The notes: generated by a model from the sequence alone, not told the origin. Shown: positions 54,201-60,191, numbered from the stretch's first letter. The stretch: DNA of 64,000 nucleotides from JAHTBL01 sp038532735 (GCA_038532735.1 JBCBAC010000004.1:1-64000); one strand, 5' to 3'. Program-made: numbers and translations.

Positions 54201-56968
54201 ACGGAACTTGGGCTGTGCGCGGATCGGCGATCCTTCTGGAAAGCGGCAATCTTGAGAACCCGCTCGACAATCCCTCGATCGGCGAGGCGGGCGCACCACT
54301 GACGGTCAACGTACGCCCGGGCGGCAGTGTCATCGCGCGGGCGGGCAAGGACCTGTTCCTCAGCGCGCCTGTTGGGGATTTGCCGCTTGCCAGCGTCTTT
54401 GCGGCTGACAAAGCAGTTCTGACCTCAATCGGGGCGATCACGGATACGGTTGGCGCGGATGTGGCGCGGGTTGTTGCGGATGACATCACGTTGAACGGGG
54501 CAACCATCGGCACCGATGCCGCGCAATTGGGGCTGAAGATCAACGATTCGACCAATGGTCGCGTGCGCATCACCTCCGTTGGGGACAGCTTTGTCAAAGC
54601 CCACAGCACGCTGCCGCTTGAGACTGTGCGCATCGGCAAAGGGGGCCGTCTGGTCGCAACAGAGCGCGCGTCGCTGCATGGCGCCGATACCATTCGCTTT
54701 GGGACAGCTGAAAATCTGAAGCTGGAGTTCGCCAAGGGGCTGGATAATGCCGCCAGCAGCGGCACTGATGTTGCCGGCGGGACGCTCGACATAACATCGG
54801 GCGGTGCATTTGCTACGGCTGCCATGCCAGTCACGACGGACGTGACACAGCTCAGCTACGGTTTCCAGGGCACTGATCCGACACCGCTTTATGTCAAAGA
54901 AGCGAATGATCTGCGGATCGACATGGTAACGCAAGGCGTTAACCCGGGTTCGAAGACCTTCATCGAAGCCGCAGGCAATATGTCGATTGGCATCATCACC
55001 AGCGGGGCAGAGGTGCGGCTCAAAGCCCGCAACATCACCGAAGGCCGTGTGACCGGTACGCGTGTCCAATTGAACGCAGCCGAAAGCCTTGGCGTGCTGT
55101 CCGCGCTCAACGTCACGTCGGATCGCTTCTTTGCGGAAGCACTGGCGGGCGATGCTTGGCTGCAACTGACAGGCCGCCCGACACAGATCGAAGAGATTGA
55201 TCTGGATGGCGCAGGCAAAACCTTACGCCTGACGGCTGACATTCCTGTCACGCTGCTGGCAGGACCTGGCATTCAGACCAATGCTGGCGACATGACGTTG
55301 GTGACAAGAGACGTCACTGCTCGCGCTGATATCAACAGCACAGGCGGCAACGTCAATCTGCAGACAACAGGCGACTTCACGCAGGCTGTGGGCACGAAAC
55401 TGTCCTCCGGCACCGGCACGCTGACGGCGACGATCAGCGGCGATCTGACGGTCGAGACGTTCGAGACCCTCAATGCAACAAACGCAGCGATGGATCTAAC
55501 GGTCGGGGGCACCGTGTTCCGCGCCCCGAACTCGAATGAGATCAACCTCTCGGCCAATGCGGTCGGTGCGCAGGCCAAACTTGATTTCGGGGCCGTCGAT
55601 CCAGTTGGTCCGGAGGGCCTGCGGACCGCTTTCAACGATCTGACCGCGCTGGTGCGGACGGGTGATCTGCACTTCAAGGAAGAAGACGGCGCGCGTCTGC
55701 GCGATATCCAGGCGACAGCTGGGGCAATTGACATCTTTGCAGGTGGCGATCTGGCGCTGAACAACCTTGCGGCAGGACCGGGCGCTGCAATGACAATCTC
55801 GTCGGACGGCTCCATCAAAGGGACGGGGACCACGCTTTCGGGCGGCGATGTCCGGCTCTTTGCCTTTGGCGGTGCGCTGACTGGCGAGACAGGGAATACC
55901 TTCACCGGGGATACCGCACCCGGCGTCACCACCTATTTCGTCGCGCGCGATGATCTGCGCTACACCGAACTTGCCGGTAATTTGCGCACTGGGTTTGCGC
56001 TGAGCGATCGGGGCAATCTCCAGCTTGATACGGTGAACGGAACTCTGACCACAGGCATTCTGGGGGCAACCGGCGCTGTGACGCTGACCGCAAACGGCGA
56101 TCTAAACGTCAACGTTATTGGCCGCGTACAGGTCGATCTGGCGGATGAAGTTGCCCTGCAACTGATCAACCCCGAGCGTTACAGCCGCCGTTTGGCGCGC
56201 TCCCCCCGCGCGGTGACGCTGACGGCGCAGCCGACAAACGCGACGATTACGGCAGGTTTGATCAACGTCAAACGCGATCTCGTTCTGAGGGCCGATCAGA
56301 TGGACGTCTTCGCCTACGATGCCACGGCCAATGATGGTCTGCGCGCCATCATCGAAGACCCGAATGGCAGCTTTGCCGAGAATGTGGACGTGCGTTTCAT
56401 CGGTGACGGCCCTGTTCTGTTCTTTGCCGATCCATTCGCATCCGTGCGCCCTCGCGTTGCGGGTCGCTTGGCCAAGACCTCGTCCAGCACCGTGACACTA
56501 ACGCGAGCGCGTCTGGGCGCGCCCAGCGATCTGGACAATCAGGTCACCCACGCCGGACCGCGGTTTGTCGGCAAGGACATCGTCATCAACGGCGATCTAC
56601 GGTTCCGTCAGCGCAGCTTTGATCTGTTCGCGCATACCGAGTTCCGCTCCACATCGACAATTGATGATACGCAGATATTCGCAGTGAACGGCGGGCGGCT
56701 GAGTTTTGATATCGAGAACGAGATTACGCTGGTCACCAAAGATACGTTGCAGCTGAACAGGAAGCTGGGCGGTGTTGATCTGAATGGCGGGCAGGGCTTT
56801 GTCTACGAAGTTGGGGTCGAGACCGGCATCAAAGCGGATCCGTTTATCCGCGACCGCCGCGCGCCGGGCACCACAGGGTCGGTCTTCAATGATGACAGCG
56901 ACGAGCTGTTCCAGATCGAAGATGGCGTGATCAAGCTGCCATTGGTCTTGGCATCCCTGCCTCAGTAG
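39209..56968 (+). CDS. Giant TpsA exoprotein, filamentous haemagglutinin/LktA-type adhesin (5919 residues)
   Basis: A single open frame of 17.8 kb encodes a secreted beta-helix adhesin. It has a signal peptide (about residues 1-38, ending AAQADA) and a TPS secretion domain (about residues 40-160) with FNTFSKFDV and HFFVNPNGFVVGAGGVINAGNLTLS, the NPNG-type motif. Beta-helix-like regions follow, then degenerate Gly/Ala-rich repeats from about residue 1380 to 3420, regular at 53-54 residues over 1654-2034. Helical inserts lie near 3870 and 4711-4860, and the end is LPLVLASLPQ. I noticed no cysteine. No C-terminal membrane anchor or VENN-type toxin module is seen. It resembles proteins called leukotoxin LktA family filamentous adhesin (recalled name). 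Likely role: surface attachment or biofilm. Confidence 0.9.
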   Translation: MSKTATFTPKLRRTPSHAARLLAAGAVVAASFAAQADAQMIVTDGVSATIVDTNGNVTDITTSTVRGGSAFNTFSKFDVDSGKTVNVYQPGGADRVISVVNGSAASMINGTLNGRVGIPSASVIGGNHFFVNPNGFVVGAGGVINAGNLTLSASSPDFAEDLRDYAGGGTVVGTNPVTALIAGEESLTGGGDIEVYGRINARKLDLRAGARMVLNGNIIVQESNLAPASGTIKPAVNLKGMPVAGGAILEGGKLRILSKGDMQLRGNITAKRNGSGGLVEAQTEGNLNVSASIDVEGRGSGLLNTDSGSVVLFAEGTAVIEQGTKIEARSVGGDAGFFMLTSEGNATVTGKFDMGVDGAGDVGEIILRGPNVTVDGTLTTYGGDIAVQAVPKDDTATVTITAGSKIDTRQVADNRFNTVPLTADGDPENDTPTGASGDLLVTGNVINVQSGASLEASAPGADEGGMVALLASDQITRAVWAIDVPTSTATINIDSATINGGAIIVNAVARSTNTIETLAQEEAMADSPQTAEAKLEAFLDEAEVLVTNTFNRTVDTVNRVLPVQVAVQNAKAQITITNSNLTAGGNWKNADQFADTTQKADLADSGALTAAGLGREQFTFLNDRDAKLPVAIPPFYYTIDGVADIPVNLPSAFEATTDSLHIHSHAETVVNIAPISLGLGVAVSVTDTDSRTQITNSALTATTGNINVLSTASEVSSITLNPKKAPGAAPSAVKDIALGIIVANRSLTNQLRVEGGSITASDGGVRVGALTGKTHAQSITSNAGKDGKFGLAINLDINNALTEAAIGGTITAQDGFDQDAETLYFAKNHTTAATMGIGSVASAARKNSAAYQQAQAFQKQVRGKSTTGKAPTSTKVSWGGGVAIDLQLDNDRTYASLGGKYRDLDNNETLTDIGSAVVNVSAGAVEVNAATRFAAPVEGGTKLTRNVSAAMGKLTRSLKREADKKGVSEDELKGQFENAVMMTVSVSSMVGDTQAEIGAGADIQSAGAVNVGALTRYPNTDIPGDIKALWVDFTDQVSAYNPVGVLNDNPADDIPPAPPDLIAVLNPLAYLTTETKTKSVAPGSDTDGSTATTNGKPKAEDQKLAIGASVNYFSTDNVTTAIVRDGAKINLPAADVEVSAKSEAFFTHVSNLPKSNPLSGGKKVNDAVGGAIDLARAKNVTTALIENGADITAGDLTVDAETKVIQGTLAYSGGSSSNIAINGAIAVNIQESATRARIGEAAKITARDVRVEARDNSINWGVSGAISGSENTGIGVSGVVNFATREIYAGVGPATGVAPVTPTADPFISARNMTVLADNQALDIAVTVAGAKVAGGTAEEPEPANNQNDEDTIIPSWLFSDDEDDALQNQSNVNTPPDQQGNSRKTGWSVAGAASVNLALGNKTIAEVASPGTINLSGDLSVTAQNSGLGITIGGAVAAGLNKTQDTNALAGAFAVHVDTREVRARILDATITANRVDVFADDKATVANIAVGGAGTSKGKVAVAGSVAVAVLDGTTEATLSGTITSTTDLVARSNDSSLTIGVAGAVSVNMSANNGYGVGLGVAVNTVNRSAITRVLAGTQLTSNAFRATSDAAQDIYGFGTSVGVGKTGFAGSVSVNTITGGAKVLIGASSGARTAINAMSVTVEADESNTIFSLAGALSGGRSAAIGAAISTNVIVAGTEASLLQTDLSERDASNALGNVAMSATSNSDIRSWSVAGAASGNQVAVGAALSVNVITADSSVDLTGSNIGTADTIALSALNQRKIFALGGGVAGSGRGAAGFAATINVIAGNDTLVTLDNASVDSRSTLTATATSSGEIKSAAVAISASADKAFGGAITVNVTTAKTGVSANSASLVGETGLTLTATDSAAITSLAGGAAFSGGNAVGAAISANFIAHEASVVSNGGSLTTLNSALTASASNTAKLKSAAIALGASGNNSISGSIAIGDIGNTTKVALTNASIGAGTGDVSLTTTKASEIGILSGGAAGGGSNAFGVALTVATIHDGVTSDLATANAVNAGALAVTATNSAKVDAWAVAGAGGGSNAGAGSLVYTQIGRKTAGGPTVEPISGDAGQDPVGDAQSTVATRRDASVSALNTALGRNDLQINLNSDDVTRARVQLTDANASLGDVTIAANDTSTTSSRAGAVAVGGTNGGGAALTVSLLLGTTEAELLLPTVTNLANANQVGKINLNTTQTGSMNTWAVAGGGGGTIGGSGSIIVNVMNRRAAARIASSGSGSAVNTGAEDVAVTVTQSGTIDAFAGAVSGGGKGAAGGAIAVNVISDDAVADIENTTLDLRDATALASNPLAGAGDATLSASQTFNVNANSGAGAGAGAGAFAGSFSVNVVDGEVRAKQTGNKLFVGALTQTAQATNTLGVIAGAVSGSGGGSVGVGVGTNVSRSKVTAEALGTTLRAAGAVRLEADANTRMNSLAAAGSVGAVGVTGTAVANSAINTVRARLSGGSDFATRGTAILDARANTVIGLQGGTDKTPSLNMSFAGGGTVGVGAAVSVNTTENDVAAVVDGQSSITGLGLSTALLNGTARRGVAINAQVSATQKIVTANGAVGGVAGVTALFAFNKISDKARVLIGGAGANNTGTVNALTLASAITELGTGSANAGQDAYLRADVSNELDSFAFTAAIGAKAGAGAAASTSFVDSTADITLTKSRVYAADQVSLAARAKTDLETYVAGVGGGFVGVSASANVNRIASKALVSVLGSDIDAGGATGASGSNVTITADVDNDATTFVGGVAAGAVGAAGAALVNLFESNSFVTVGASGTQNSDITASGSATLDAKTDLKTSAVAISGAGGGFAGAISANVTLAESQTKVEIGANQTVSATGTVTLDANEAIDIAGTVGSVAVGAVSVGASLDYARFGGSVRVVTGNGARVQSQGDVNLRASSTRQIGSTVVVGTVGGSALAAAVSLASVGATASDSDATTMLGTVNSELQGSQEGSSGDANRDRSSAGKLTTYAGGTGSANSVKSQRRGINVLAGASADRVAVEVGGGSRILAGNDLSAEASANTSLRQLGGAASLTASAGAVSGTVVANVGTTAIVDIGAGANVLANRTITMNANTGGVNGGNVITADAATVGASAGISAGVGVVTATLSGRAEVNISNTATVAGNSQTFANTLNINATRSDTVDAEVYNLTLGLVGGVGAAVVTAQNTGVARVRIGTNASTPANVFALNLNTLVRDSGLVKSKAVGSTGGIGLALNGVVSTARNNARTEVLFTGANIAATNISVNNDNRARSEATATGVAVGAVAVGASVARSSTNATATTRVNGNIIASNISFTTRFSDALGQNSYASAKSTSGGILAGSGADARAYLNYNILTEVGGNIAAGQNLTIVSDAAGASARSDASGKLGGAVAIGVVISHAGQGGSGNPISGASVTTRIKDFATLYAGRAGRIEASNAPDIQAYSEAGSGGVLSGSGSEGRLTLNSVTLTEIGRRGSTSTGDAMGIVADDLTISAAHRASLQGKVDSSNASLVGASGADYRTRADAKVDLVFKSNSLVQAGEINISGVNAIKRPRNGWNVQSGSGGALDVAAMISKVDVYADTNMTFANGAKVQQISAPEDNRAFAMGLFTDIELIDRQRLDSGGAIAIPIGNSDVIVHRNNAIITINDADILASGDLTIYSGGDAKLLSEVDTKSYGLAGAASSLTDADYNADHSILIKSGAKVESLGNVTIKSGHGRNGQQTITVNAESRVYNKTAIPIKTRPNADAYSNVKTQVNVAAGAEVLAVRDVNIFAEAGNQTVRGYGRGKDFYREILAAIGSFFSNLVGGGDLSLDIITGSSVKTQDNGIVVNGLVRAGSRNQQVLYLDAGNNLRNDVLGFSNDLAQDITYKITPNVNAAAQLQHRIDLIQSWLDNTGLNKDAEAVAAWNSEISQLRIRQAAAASEVGDKISLGPILAVEGNINLRSDYVKGAATGLLKAPGDALVKVWIRSDSFLEVGDITIPTAEGGIIRYNDTVVSTPDDIKALSTRKAGPFDFKMESATSGESPLIEVVTFGENLGTLTVEGDILNRRGTVRLRSNFGDLDVRGDVSALDIDLYAGRDFIFGYIPGVRNAGADPQATYADDFAFREWLYRNTTEAGQSITNIGGAIGPFGIGTVKMKPSNSSIVAGRNVYITADMININGLIQAGRGSYNVTLNAALDAEIASIRNTKTTGLTTLYNPAEPFVQGVTYRSPHITGDTFVKFNHETQKVEISPMIVQGGNINIVGKVISTGTGILRALDGFGSVVVNSDILTDVVIKRVDLGTSDIVGAGLEGTVRITDTSKLRTGNISDPEPFLTTEFRRIGNQLQEWNTATFKIETDVYATTDPVTGVVDPAGLKIDRVVPTNLVNVSTASSGRVGTYNPVANRDLIYVKAEETVKEQEITKWSFYVFNALEIWEATDTKPDEVASRSDITSDLGLAPYLGKALGGPDYFYAFQSNRISRNVSEKVTQTRNVGGLGFLGGWVAEKRLRTTTTRQLYKHRLKADHGIRIEFDGRDTGLLDLKSRGNLILSDTVLNQSGTSKFTSTARSVQTASKQVRINTATTTITADDYINGLEGAFRLDQVDGTSLTASANFGIDIREMSGDMNVASVSALLPVVTDGTAILGQVKLQAEGSILNASSGTAVSGSAIDLLAESGTIGTKAKTLTIDTKGGRLVAKANGNATITEVAGDLLLNRVESQTGDVTLRVPDGSVLDSNDIEQRDIKTETELFTLWETELGLYGAGLTARGEAQVAALKAERERAFTVYWDARQAAGGAEVTFTLDAATEASLLSDATLDDGTVVEGWSQAQLDAYKAEREALYAKWNTEYPVWDVSAPPSRTIDYTPGVAEVAAIKDGIEFTKEQLQRSIRDSLVRETADTQIRIEDPNIIALGDITIEARDSVGELLDPYVLTKKADGDLTAEDLRRISAADASDIIVDDAAGEVRVIQRDDLNFAFSGVDANGRASGKLRIKTDSAEIFLGSEGAAQIATVDSATDVQIKTDGLMSQAQDGTWAVRGSAILLESGNLENPLDNPSIGEAGAPLTVNVRPGGSVIARAGKDLFLSAPVGDLPLASVFAADKAVLTSIGAITDTVGADVARVVADDITLNGATIGTDAAQLGLKINDSTNGRVRITSVGDSFVKAHSTLPLETVRIGKGGRLVATERASLHGADTIRFGTAENLKLEFAKGLDNAASSGTDVAGGTLDITSGGAFATAAMPVTTDVTQLSYGFQGTDPTPLYVKEANDLRIDMVTQGVNPGSKTFIEAAGNMSIGIITSGAEVRLKARNITEGRVTGTRVQLNAAESLGVLSALNVTSDRFFAEALAGDAWLQLTGRPTQIEEIDLDGAGKTLRLTADIPVTLLAGPGIQTNAGDMTLVTRDVTARADINSTGGNVNLQTTGDFTQAVGTKLSSGTGTLTATISGDLTVETFETLNATNAAMDLTVGGTVFRAPNSNEINLSANAVGAQAKLDFGAVDPVGPEGLRTAFNDLTALVRTGDLHFKEEDGARLRDIQATAGAIDIFAGGDLALNNLAAGPGAAMTISSDGSIKGTGTTLSGGDVRLFAFGGALTGETGNTFTGDTAPGVTTYFVARDDLRYTELAGNLRTGFALSDRGNLQLDTVNGTLTTGILGATGAVTLTANGDLNVNVIGRVQVDLADEVALQLINPERYSRRLARSPRAVTLTAQPTNATITAGLINVKRDLVLRADQMDVFAYDATANDGLRAIIEDPNGSFAENVDVRFIGDGPVLFFADPFASVRPRVAGRLAKTSSSTVTLTRARLGAPSDLDNQVTHAGPRFVGKDIVINGDLRFRQRSFDLFAHTEFRSTSTIDDTQIFAVNGGRLSFDIENEITLVTKDTLQLNRKLGGVDLNGGQGFVYEVGVETGIKADPFIRDRRAPGTTGSVFNDDSDELFQIEDGVIKLPLVLASLPQ
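44168..45310 (+). repeat. Seven tandem repeats of about 54 residues inside TpsA
   Basis: Seven consecutive units cover residues 1654-2034. Each begins with a pattern I-x-S/A-x-A/G-x-G, contains an inner AxGAAxSxNVI-like strand and ends with an L-x-A-x-A-x-N/S turn. Units starting IKSAAVA or LKSAAIA alternate with units starting ITSLAGG or IFALGGG, suggesting a two-unit higher-order repeat of about 108 residues. More diverged copies extend on both sides. Confidence 0.75.
53341..53790 (+). repeat. Helical insert with duplicated segment in TpsA
   Basis: Residues about 4711-4860 are Glu/Lys/Ala-rich and predicted helical, unlike the beta-rich surroundings. Two related segments occur: QVAALKAERERAFTVYW and QLDAYKAEREALYAKW, each preceded by a Gly/Thr-containing stretch and followed by a turn. 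They look like an internal duplication forming a helical hairpin or coiled coil that projects from the beta-helix. Confidence 0.65.
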
Positions 56969-56984
56969 CGATGACCGACCGTTG

Positions 56985-58211
56985 CTAGTCGCTGCGCTTG
57001 TAGTCTTTGGCTCGCAAGCCATGCCGCGCCAGTTTGTCGTAGAACGTCTTTCGGGGTAGCCCGAGCGCCTCAGCAGCTTGCGCCGCTTTGCCGTCCTTGC
57101 GCCGGAGGGTGTCGATCAGGATCACGCGCTCGAACGCATCCATCTGTTCGCTGAGCGGCGTTTCTGTCGTGAAGCTCTGCTCGGTCAGTCCCAGCGCAAA
57201 GGAGTTCGCAAAACTGCGCAGTTCTGCCAGATTGCCTGGCCAGTCGCGGGTCAGCACTTCGGTGTAAAGGCCTTCGGGGACGACAGGCATATCGCCGTTC
57301 ATGGACCGCACGGCCTGCCGAACGAGCCCTTCAAAGATCACCCGCAAATCGCTTTTGCGCTGTGCCAGCGTGGGCACCGTAATCTCCATCAGGTTGAGCG
57401 TGAAATAAAGCTCTTCATTCAGGCCAGCGTCGCGCAGTTGCATCAGATCAAGTGTACTGGAGGTGATGACACGCATCTGCGGATGCGTCTCCATCAGGCT
57501 GAGGAGTTGGACCATCTGTGTTGGCGTCGCCGCCTCCAGATGTTTGAGCGACAGGGTGCAGGGCAGGGCGGGGATATCAAGCGTCAGTAGCGCCTCATCC
57601 GATGCGCCGCGCAAAGACAGGCCGATCTGCGCGTCCCGGTCGCTCGACAAGGCGTGGACAGTATAGGCTGCAAGCCTTTTGCCCGCGCCACTGGCCCCGT
57701 TGATATGAAAATGCACAGGCAAGGTCGCCGCACGGCGCAGAGCGTCCCGCAAGTTGTCGATGACAGGGGCGTCGCCCGGAAAATGGGTTGCCGCAGCATC
57801 AGAGCGGCGCAAGCGTGCCTCTGTCGCGCGGTTCTTCAGCACCAGCTTGCGATGCTCCAGCGCCCGGTTGAGCACTTCAACGAGATGATCCGGGGCGCAC
57901 GGTTTTTCTAGAAAGTCATGCGCGCCCTCTGACATCGCGCGCACAGCCGTTGGCACATCGCCTTCGCCAGTCAGTAGGATCACAGGCAGATCGGCGTCGC
58001 GCGCTTGTGCGGTGCCCAGAACGTCAAACCCGTCTTTGCCCGGCATGCGAATATCGCTGAGGATCACACCGTCGAAACTGGCGCTGATATGGTCAACAGC
58101 TTCGATATAGCTCGCGGCTTGCGTGACGGTGATGTCCTCCAACTCAAGGGTCTGCGCGACAGAGGCGCGAAGCGCTGCATCATCTTCGATCAGTAAAACA
58201 GATTTGCTCAT
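56985..58211 (-). CDS. dctD: DctD-type response regulator with degenerate AAA+ domain
   Basis: Response regulator of 408 residues, encoded with a DctB kinase beside a C4-dicarboxylate-type TRAP operon. A receiver domain (residues 1-120) has LLIEDD, the phospho-acceptor Asp in VILSDIRMPGKDG, LLTGEGD and FLEKP. A central region corresponds to the sigma-54 AAA+ domain, and a Fis-type HTH (KAAQAAEALGLPRKTFYDKLARHGL) ends it. The AAA+ part is decayed: Walker A reads GASGAGKR, no GAFTGA loop exists, Walker B is replaced by CTLSLKHLE, and the arginine-finger segment is LNEELYFTLN. It probably activates or represses without sigma-54. Confidence 0.9.
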   Translation of the reverse strand: MSKSVLLIEDDAALRASVAQTLELEDITVTQAASYIEAVDHISASFDGVILSDIRMPGKDGFDVLGTAQARDADLPVILLTGEGDVPTAVRAMSEGAHDFLEKPCAPDHLVEVLNRALEHRKLVLKNRATEARLRRSDAAATHFPGDAPVIDNLRDALRRAATLPVHFHINGASGAGKRLAAYTVHALSSDRDAQIGLSLRGASDEALLTLDIPALPCTLSLKHLEAATPTQMVQLLSLMETHPQMRVITSSTLDLMQLRDAGLNEELYFTLNLMEITVPTLAQRKSDLRVIFEGLVRQAVRSMNGDMPVVPEGLYTEVLTRDWPGNLAELRSFANSFALGLTEQSFTTETPLSEQMDAFERVILIDTLRRKDGKAAQAAEALGLPRKTFYDKLARHGLRAKDYKRSD

Positions 58212-59956
58212 GGTGCCTCGCTTGCATTCAGGGTGACACGGAAACCCGCACCACCTGTGTCGAGATTGCGGGCGGAAAGATCGCCGCCGAAACTGCCGAT
58301 GATCCCATAGGAAATCGACAGACCCAGACCCAACCCTTTGGACGCCCCGATATCCTTGGTCGAATAAAACGGCTCAAACACCCGATCCGGATCGCTGAGG
58401 CCCGTGCCGGTGTCGCGTATATCAAGGCTGACCGTTGTCGCCTCATAGTTGATCTCAAGCTCAACTTCGCGGATAGGCTGATCCATCATCGCGTCGGTTG
58501 CATTGTTCAGCAGGTTAACAATGACCTGTTGCAGCCGGACCTGGCCCCCCATAACCCAGACCGGCCCATTAAGGCCGCTGCGGTTCAAGTTTACACCGTT
58601 CCTTTCAAGCCGCTCCCGGACAAGGCTGATGGCTGCGTCGAGGGCTGCACATAGGTCAACGGGCTCAATCGGGCCTGGTTCTTTGTGCGCAAATGCCCGC
58701 AAATTTCGGATGATGCGGCTCATCCGGTCGGTCTGCACAGAAATAGCGCCAAGGTTCTCGACCGCTTTTTCGGGACGATCCCGGTCGATGAACTTCTGCG
58801 AGTTGGCGGCAAAGTTCTGGATCGCGGCGAGCGGCTGGTTCAATTCGTGACTGATGGCGGCCGACATCTGGCCGAGAGCGGAGAGCTTGCCCGCTTGAAC
58901 CAGTTCGTCCTGTGCTTGGCGCAACTGCAAGGTGCGTTCTTCAACGCGGGCTTCTAATCGTGCGTTCGCGGCTGCCTCAATTTCGAGCTGATCGGACAAC
59001 CTTTGGCGCCGCTGCGTGAGCAGAAAGAGCACCAGACCAATGACCGCCAACAGCGCTGCGGTGAGCATCGCTTGTAGCCGCGCAGACGCGTGTGTTGTCG
59101 CGATCGAGATGAAAACCCGTGCCGTCATGTCGATCTGCGGCAAGGCGCGGGTCAGCACCAGCGATGCGCCGGGTAAGACGCCCGTCACGGATTGTGTCCA
59201 GATTTCATGGGGGCCGAAGCGCGTTTTCTCATGATCGAAGAAGGGCAGGATACGGTCGGCGGGGTAGTGATAAGGCGCGGGCTTGGGGTCGCGCATCCCA
59301 CCGTCGCGGCGCAGGATGAGCCCTGGTCGGTTTGACGAAAAAACCACATCATTCTCGTCGAAGAATGCGACCACGTCCTCGTCAATGCGCCATTCGAACT
59401 CCAGCTGGGCGATGTCGACCTTGACCACAACGACCCCTTTGGGCCGACCGCTGGCGGTATGAACCCCGCGCGCCAGAAAGAAGTCGCGTGTGTCGTCCGA
59501 GGCCTCAATCGCATGAAAGACACCCAACGCGCCTGACATCGCCGCCACGACATCGGGACGCCGCGCAAAGTTTCGGTTCAAAAAGCTGACCGGTTCTTCG
59601 TAGTCTGAAGAGGCGATGACCGTGCCGTCTGGATCAAGCAGATAGATATCATCCGCCCCGGAGGTCAGCGCCGCACTTGCCAGCAACTCATGGGTTTTTT
59701 CGGTCGGTGCTTGTCGCAGCGCGCGGATCACTTCGGGATGCCGCGCGAGGTAGTTCGGCAGCTCGCGATAGCTTTCCAACTGGCCCAATAAACGGTCTGA
59801 TGCTTGTGCGAGTCGGATCGTTCCTGTTTGGCTTAACTGTCTGATATCGTTGTTAAATGATAAAAGGTACGACGCCGCAGTCAGAGCCGCTGCGAAAATC
59901 ACAAACAGAACCAGAGGTAGGTATCGCACGCTGAGAGAGAATCGATTCGGTGTCAT
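58208..59956 (-). CDS. dctB: C4-dicarboxylate sensor histidine kinase, DctB-like
   Basis: Inner-membrane kinase of 582 residues. The ATG at 59956 is chosen over 60016 because two palindromic sites lie in 59960-60016. There is a first membrane helix near residues 10-30 and a periplasmic double-PAS-like sensor to about residue 285, including VFHAIEASDDTRDFFLARGVHTASGRPKGVVVVKVDIA, as in DctB. A second helix is followed by a cytoplasmic helix and HisKA box GQMSAAISHELNQPLAAIQNF. ATPase motifs are VNLLNNATDAM, DTGTGLSD and GLGLGLSIS. It overlaps dctD by 4 bp. Confidence 0.93.
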   Translation of the reverse strand: MTPNRFSLSVRYLPLVLFVIFAAALTAASYLLSFNNDIRQLSQTGTIRLAQASDRLLGQLESYRELPNYLARHPEVIRALRQAPTEKTHELLASAALTSGADDIYLLDPDGTVIASSDYEEPVSFLNRNFARRPDVVAAMSGALGVFHAIEASDDTRDFFLARGVHTASGRPKGVVVVKVDIAQLEFEWRIDEDVVAFFDENDVVFSSNRPGLILRRDGGMRDPKPAPYHYPADRILPFFDHEKTRFGPHEIWTQSVTGVLPGASLVLTRALPQIDMTARVFISIATTHASARLQAMLTAALLAVIGLVLFLLTQRRQRLSDQLEIEAAANARLEARVEERTLQLRQAQDELVQAGKLSALGQMSAAISHELNQPLAAIQNFAANSQKFIDRDRPEKAVENLGAISVQTDRMSRIIRNLRAFAHKEPGPIEPVDLCAALDAAISLVRERLERNGVNLNRSGLNGPVWVMGGQVRLQQVIVNLLNNATDAMMDQPIREVELEINYEATTVSLDIRDTGTGLSDPDRVFEPFYSTKDIGASKGLGLGLSISYGIIGSFGGDLSARNLDTGGAGFRVTLNASEAP

Positions 59957-59959
59957 GTT

Positions 59960-59975
59960 GTGCGGAACATCGCAC
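59960..59975. promoter_or_regulatory. Palindromic activator site 1 (dctB-proximal)
   Basis: GTGCG-GAACAT-CGCAC is an inverted repeat with 5-bp arms (59960-59964 and 59971-59975). It ends 4 bp upstream of the dctB start. Its arms are identical to those of the second site and resemble, from memory, the DctD binding sites of rhizobia. Occupancy here could also repress dctBD. Confidence 0.7.
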
Positions 59976-60000
59976 TTTTTCCGGCGAGGACCTATCAGTT

Positions 60001-60016
60001 GTGCGGATAATCGCAC
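60001..60016. promoter_or_regulatory. Palindromic activator site 2 (dctP-proximal)
   Basis: GTGCG-GATAAT-CGCAC has the same arms and 6-bp spacing as site 1, extended to 7-bp arms by flanking TT and AA (59999-60018). The centres of the two sites are 41 bp apart, close to four helical turns, so two DctD dimers could bind the same DNA face. Confidence 0.75.
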
Positions 60017-60191
60017 AAAATACTGCGCTGAGGGGTGAAAAGAAGGGATTAAGATATTGAAAATAAATAACTTACTGGCCGTCTATAGAACGGCCTGTTG
60101 CAATGCGACTGCGGGGCGGCAACTCTACCCTCTGTATCGGCCAAGAGGAGTTGGCCGAGCGGGTAAGAAAAGTGTTTCTTGGGAGGAAACC

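Noticed and set aside
56000..56968. C-terminal CDI-type toxin module plus immunity gene
   Set aside because: No VENN-like boundary, no change in composition and no small gene follows; the next gene is dctD on the opposite strand.
60017..60191. Sigma-54 (-24/-12) promoter for dctP
   Set aside because: GG and GC doublets occur but no pair has the required spacing with TGGCAC/TTGCA-like flanks; TTGCAA at 60098-60103 has no GG at the correct distance.
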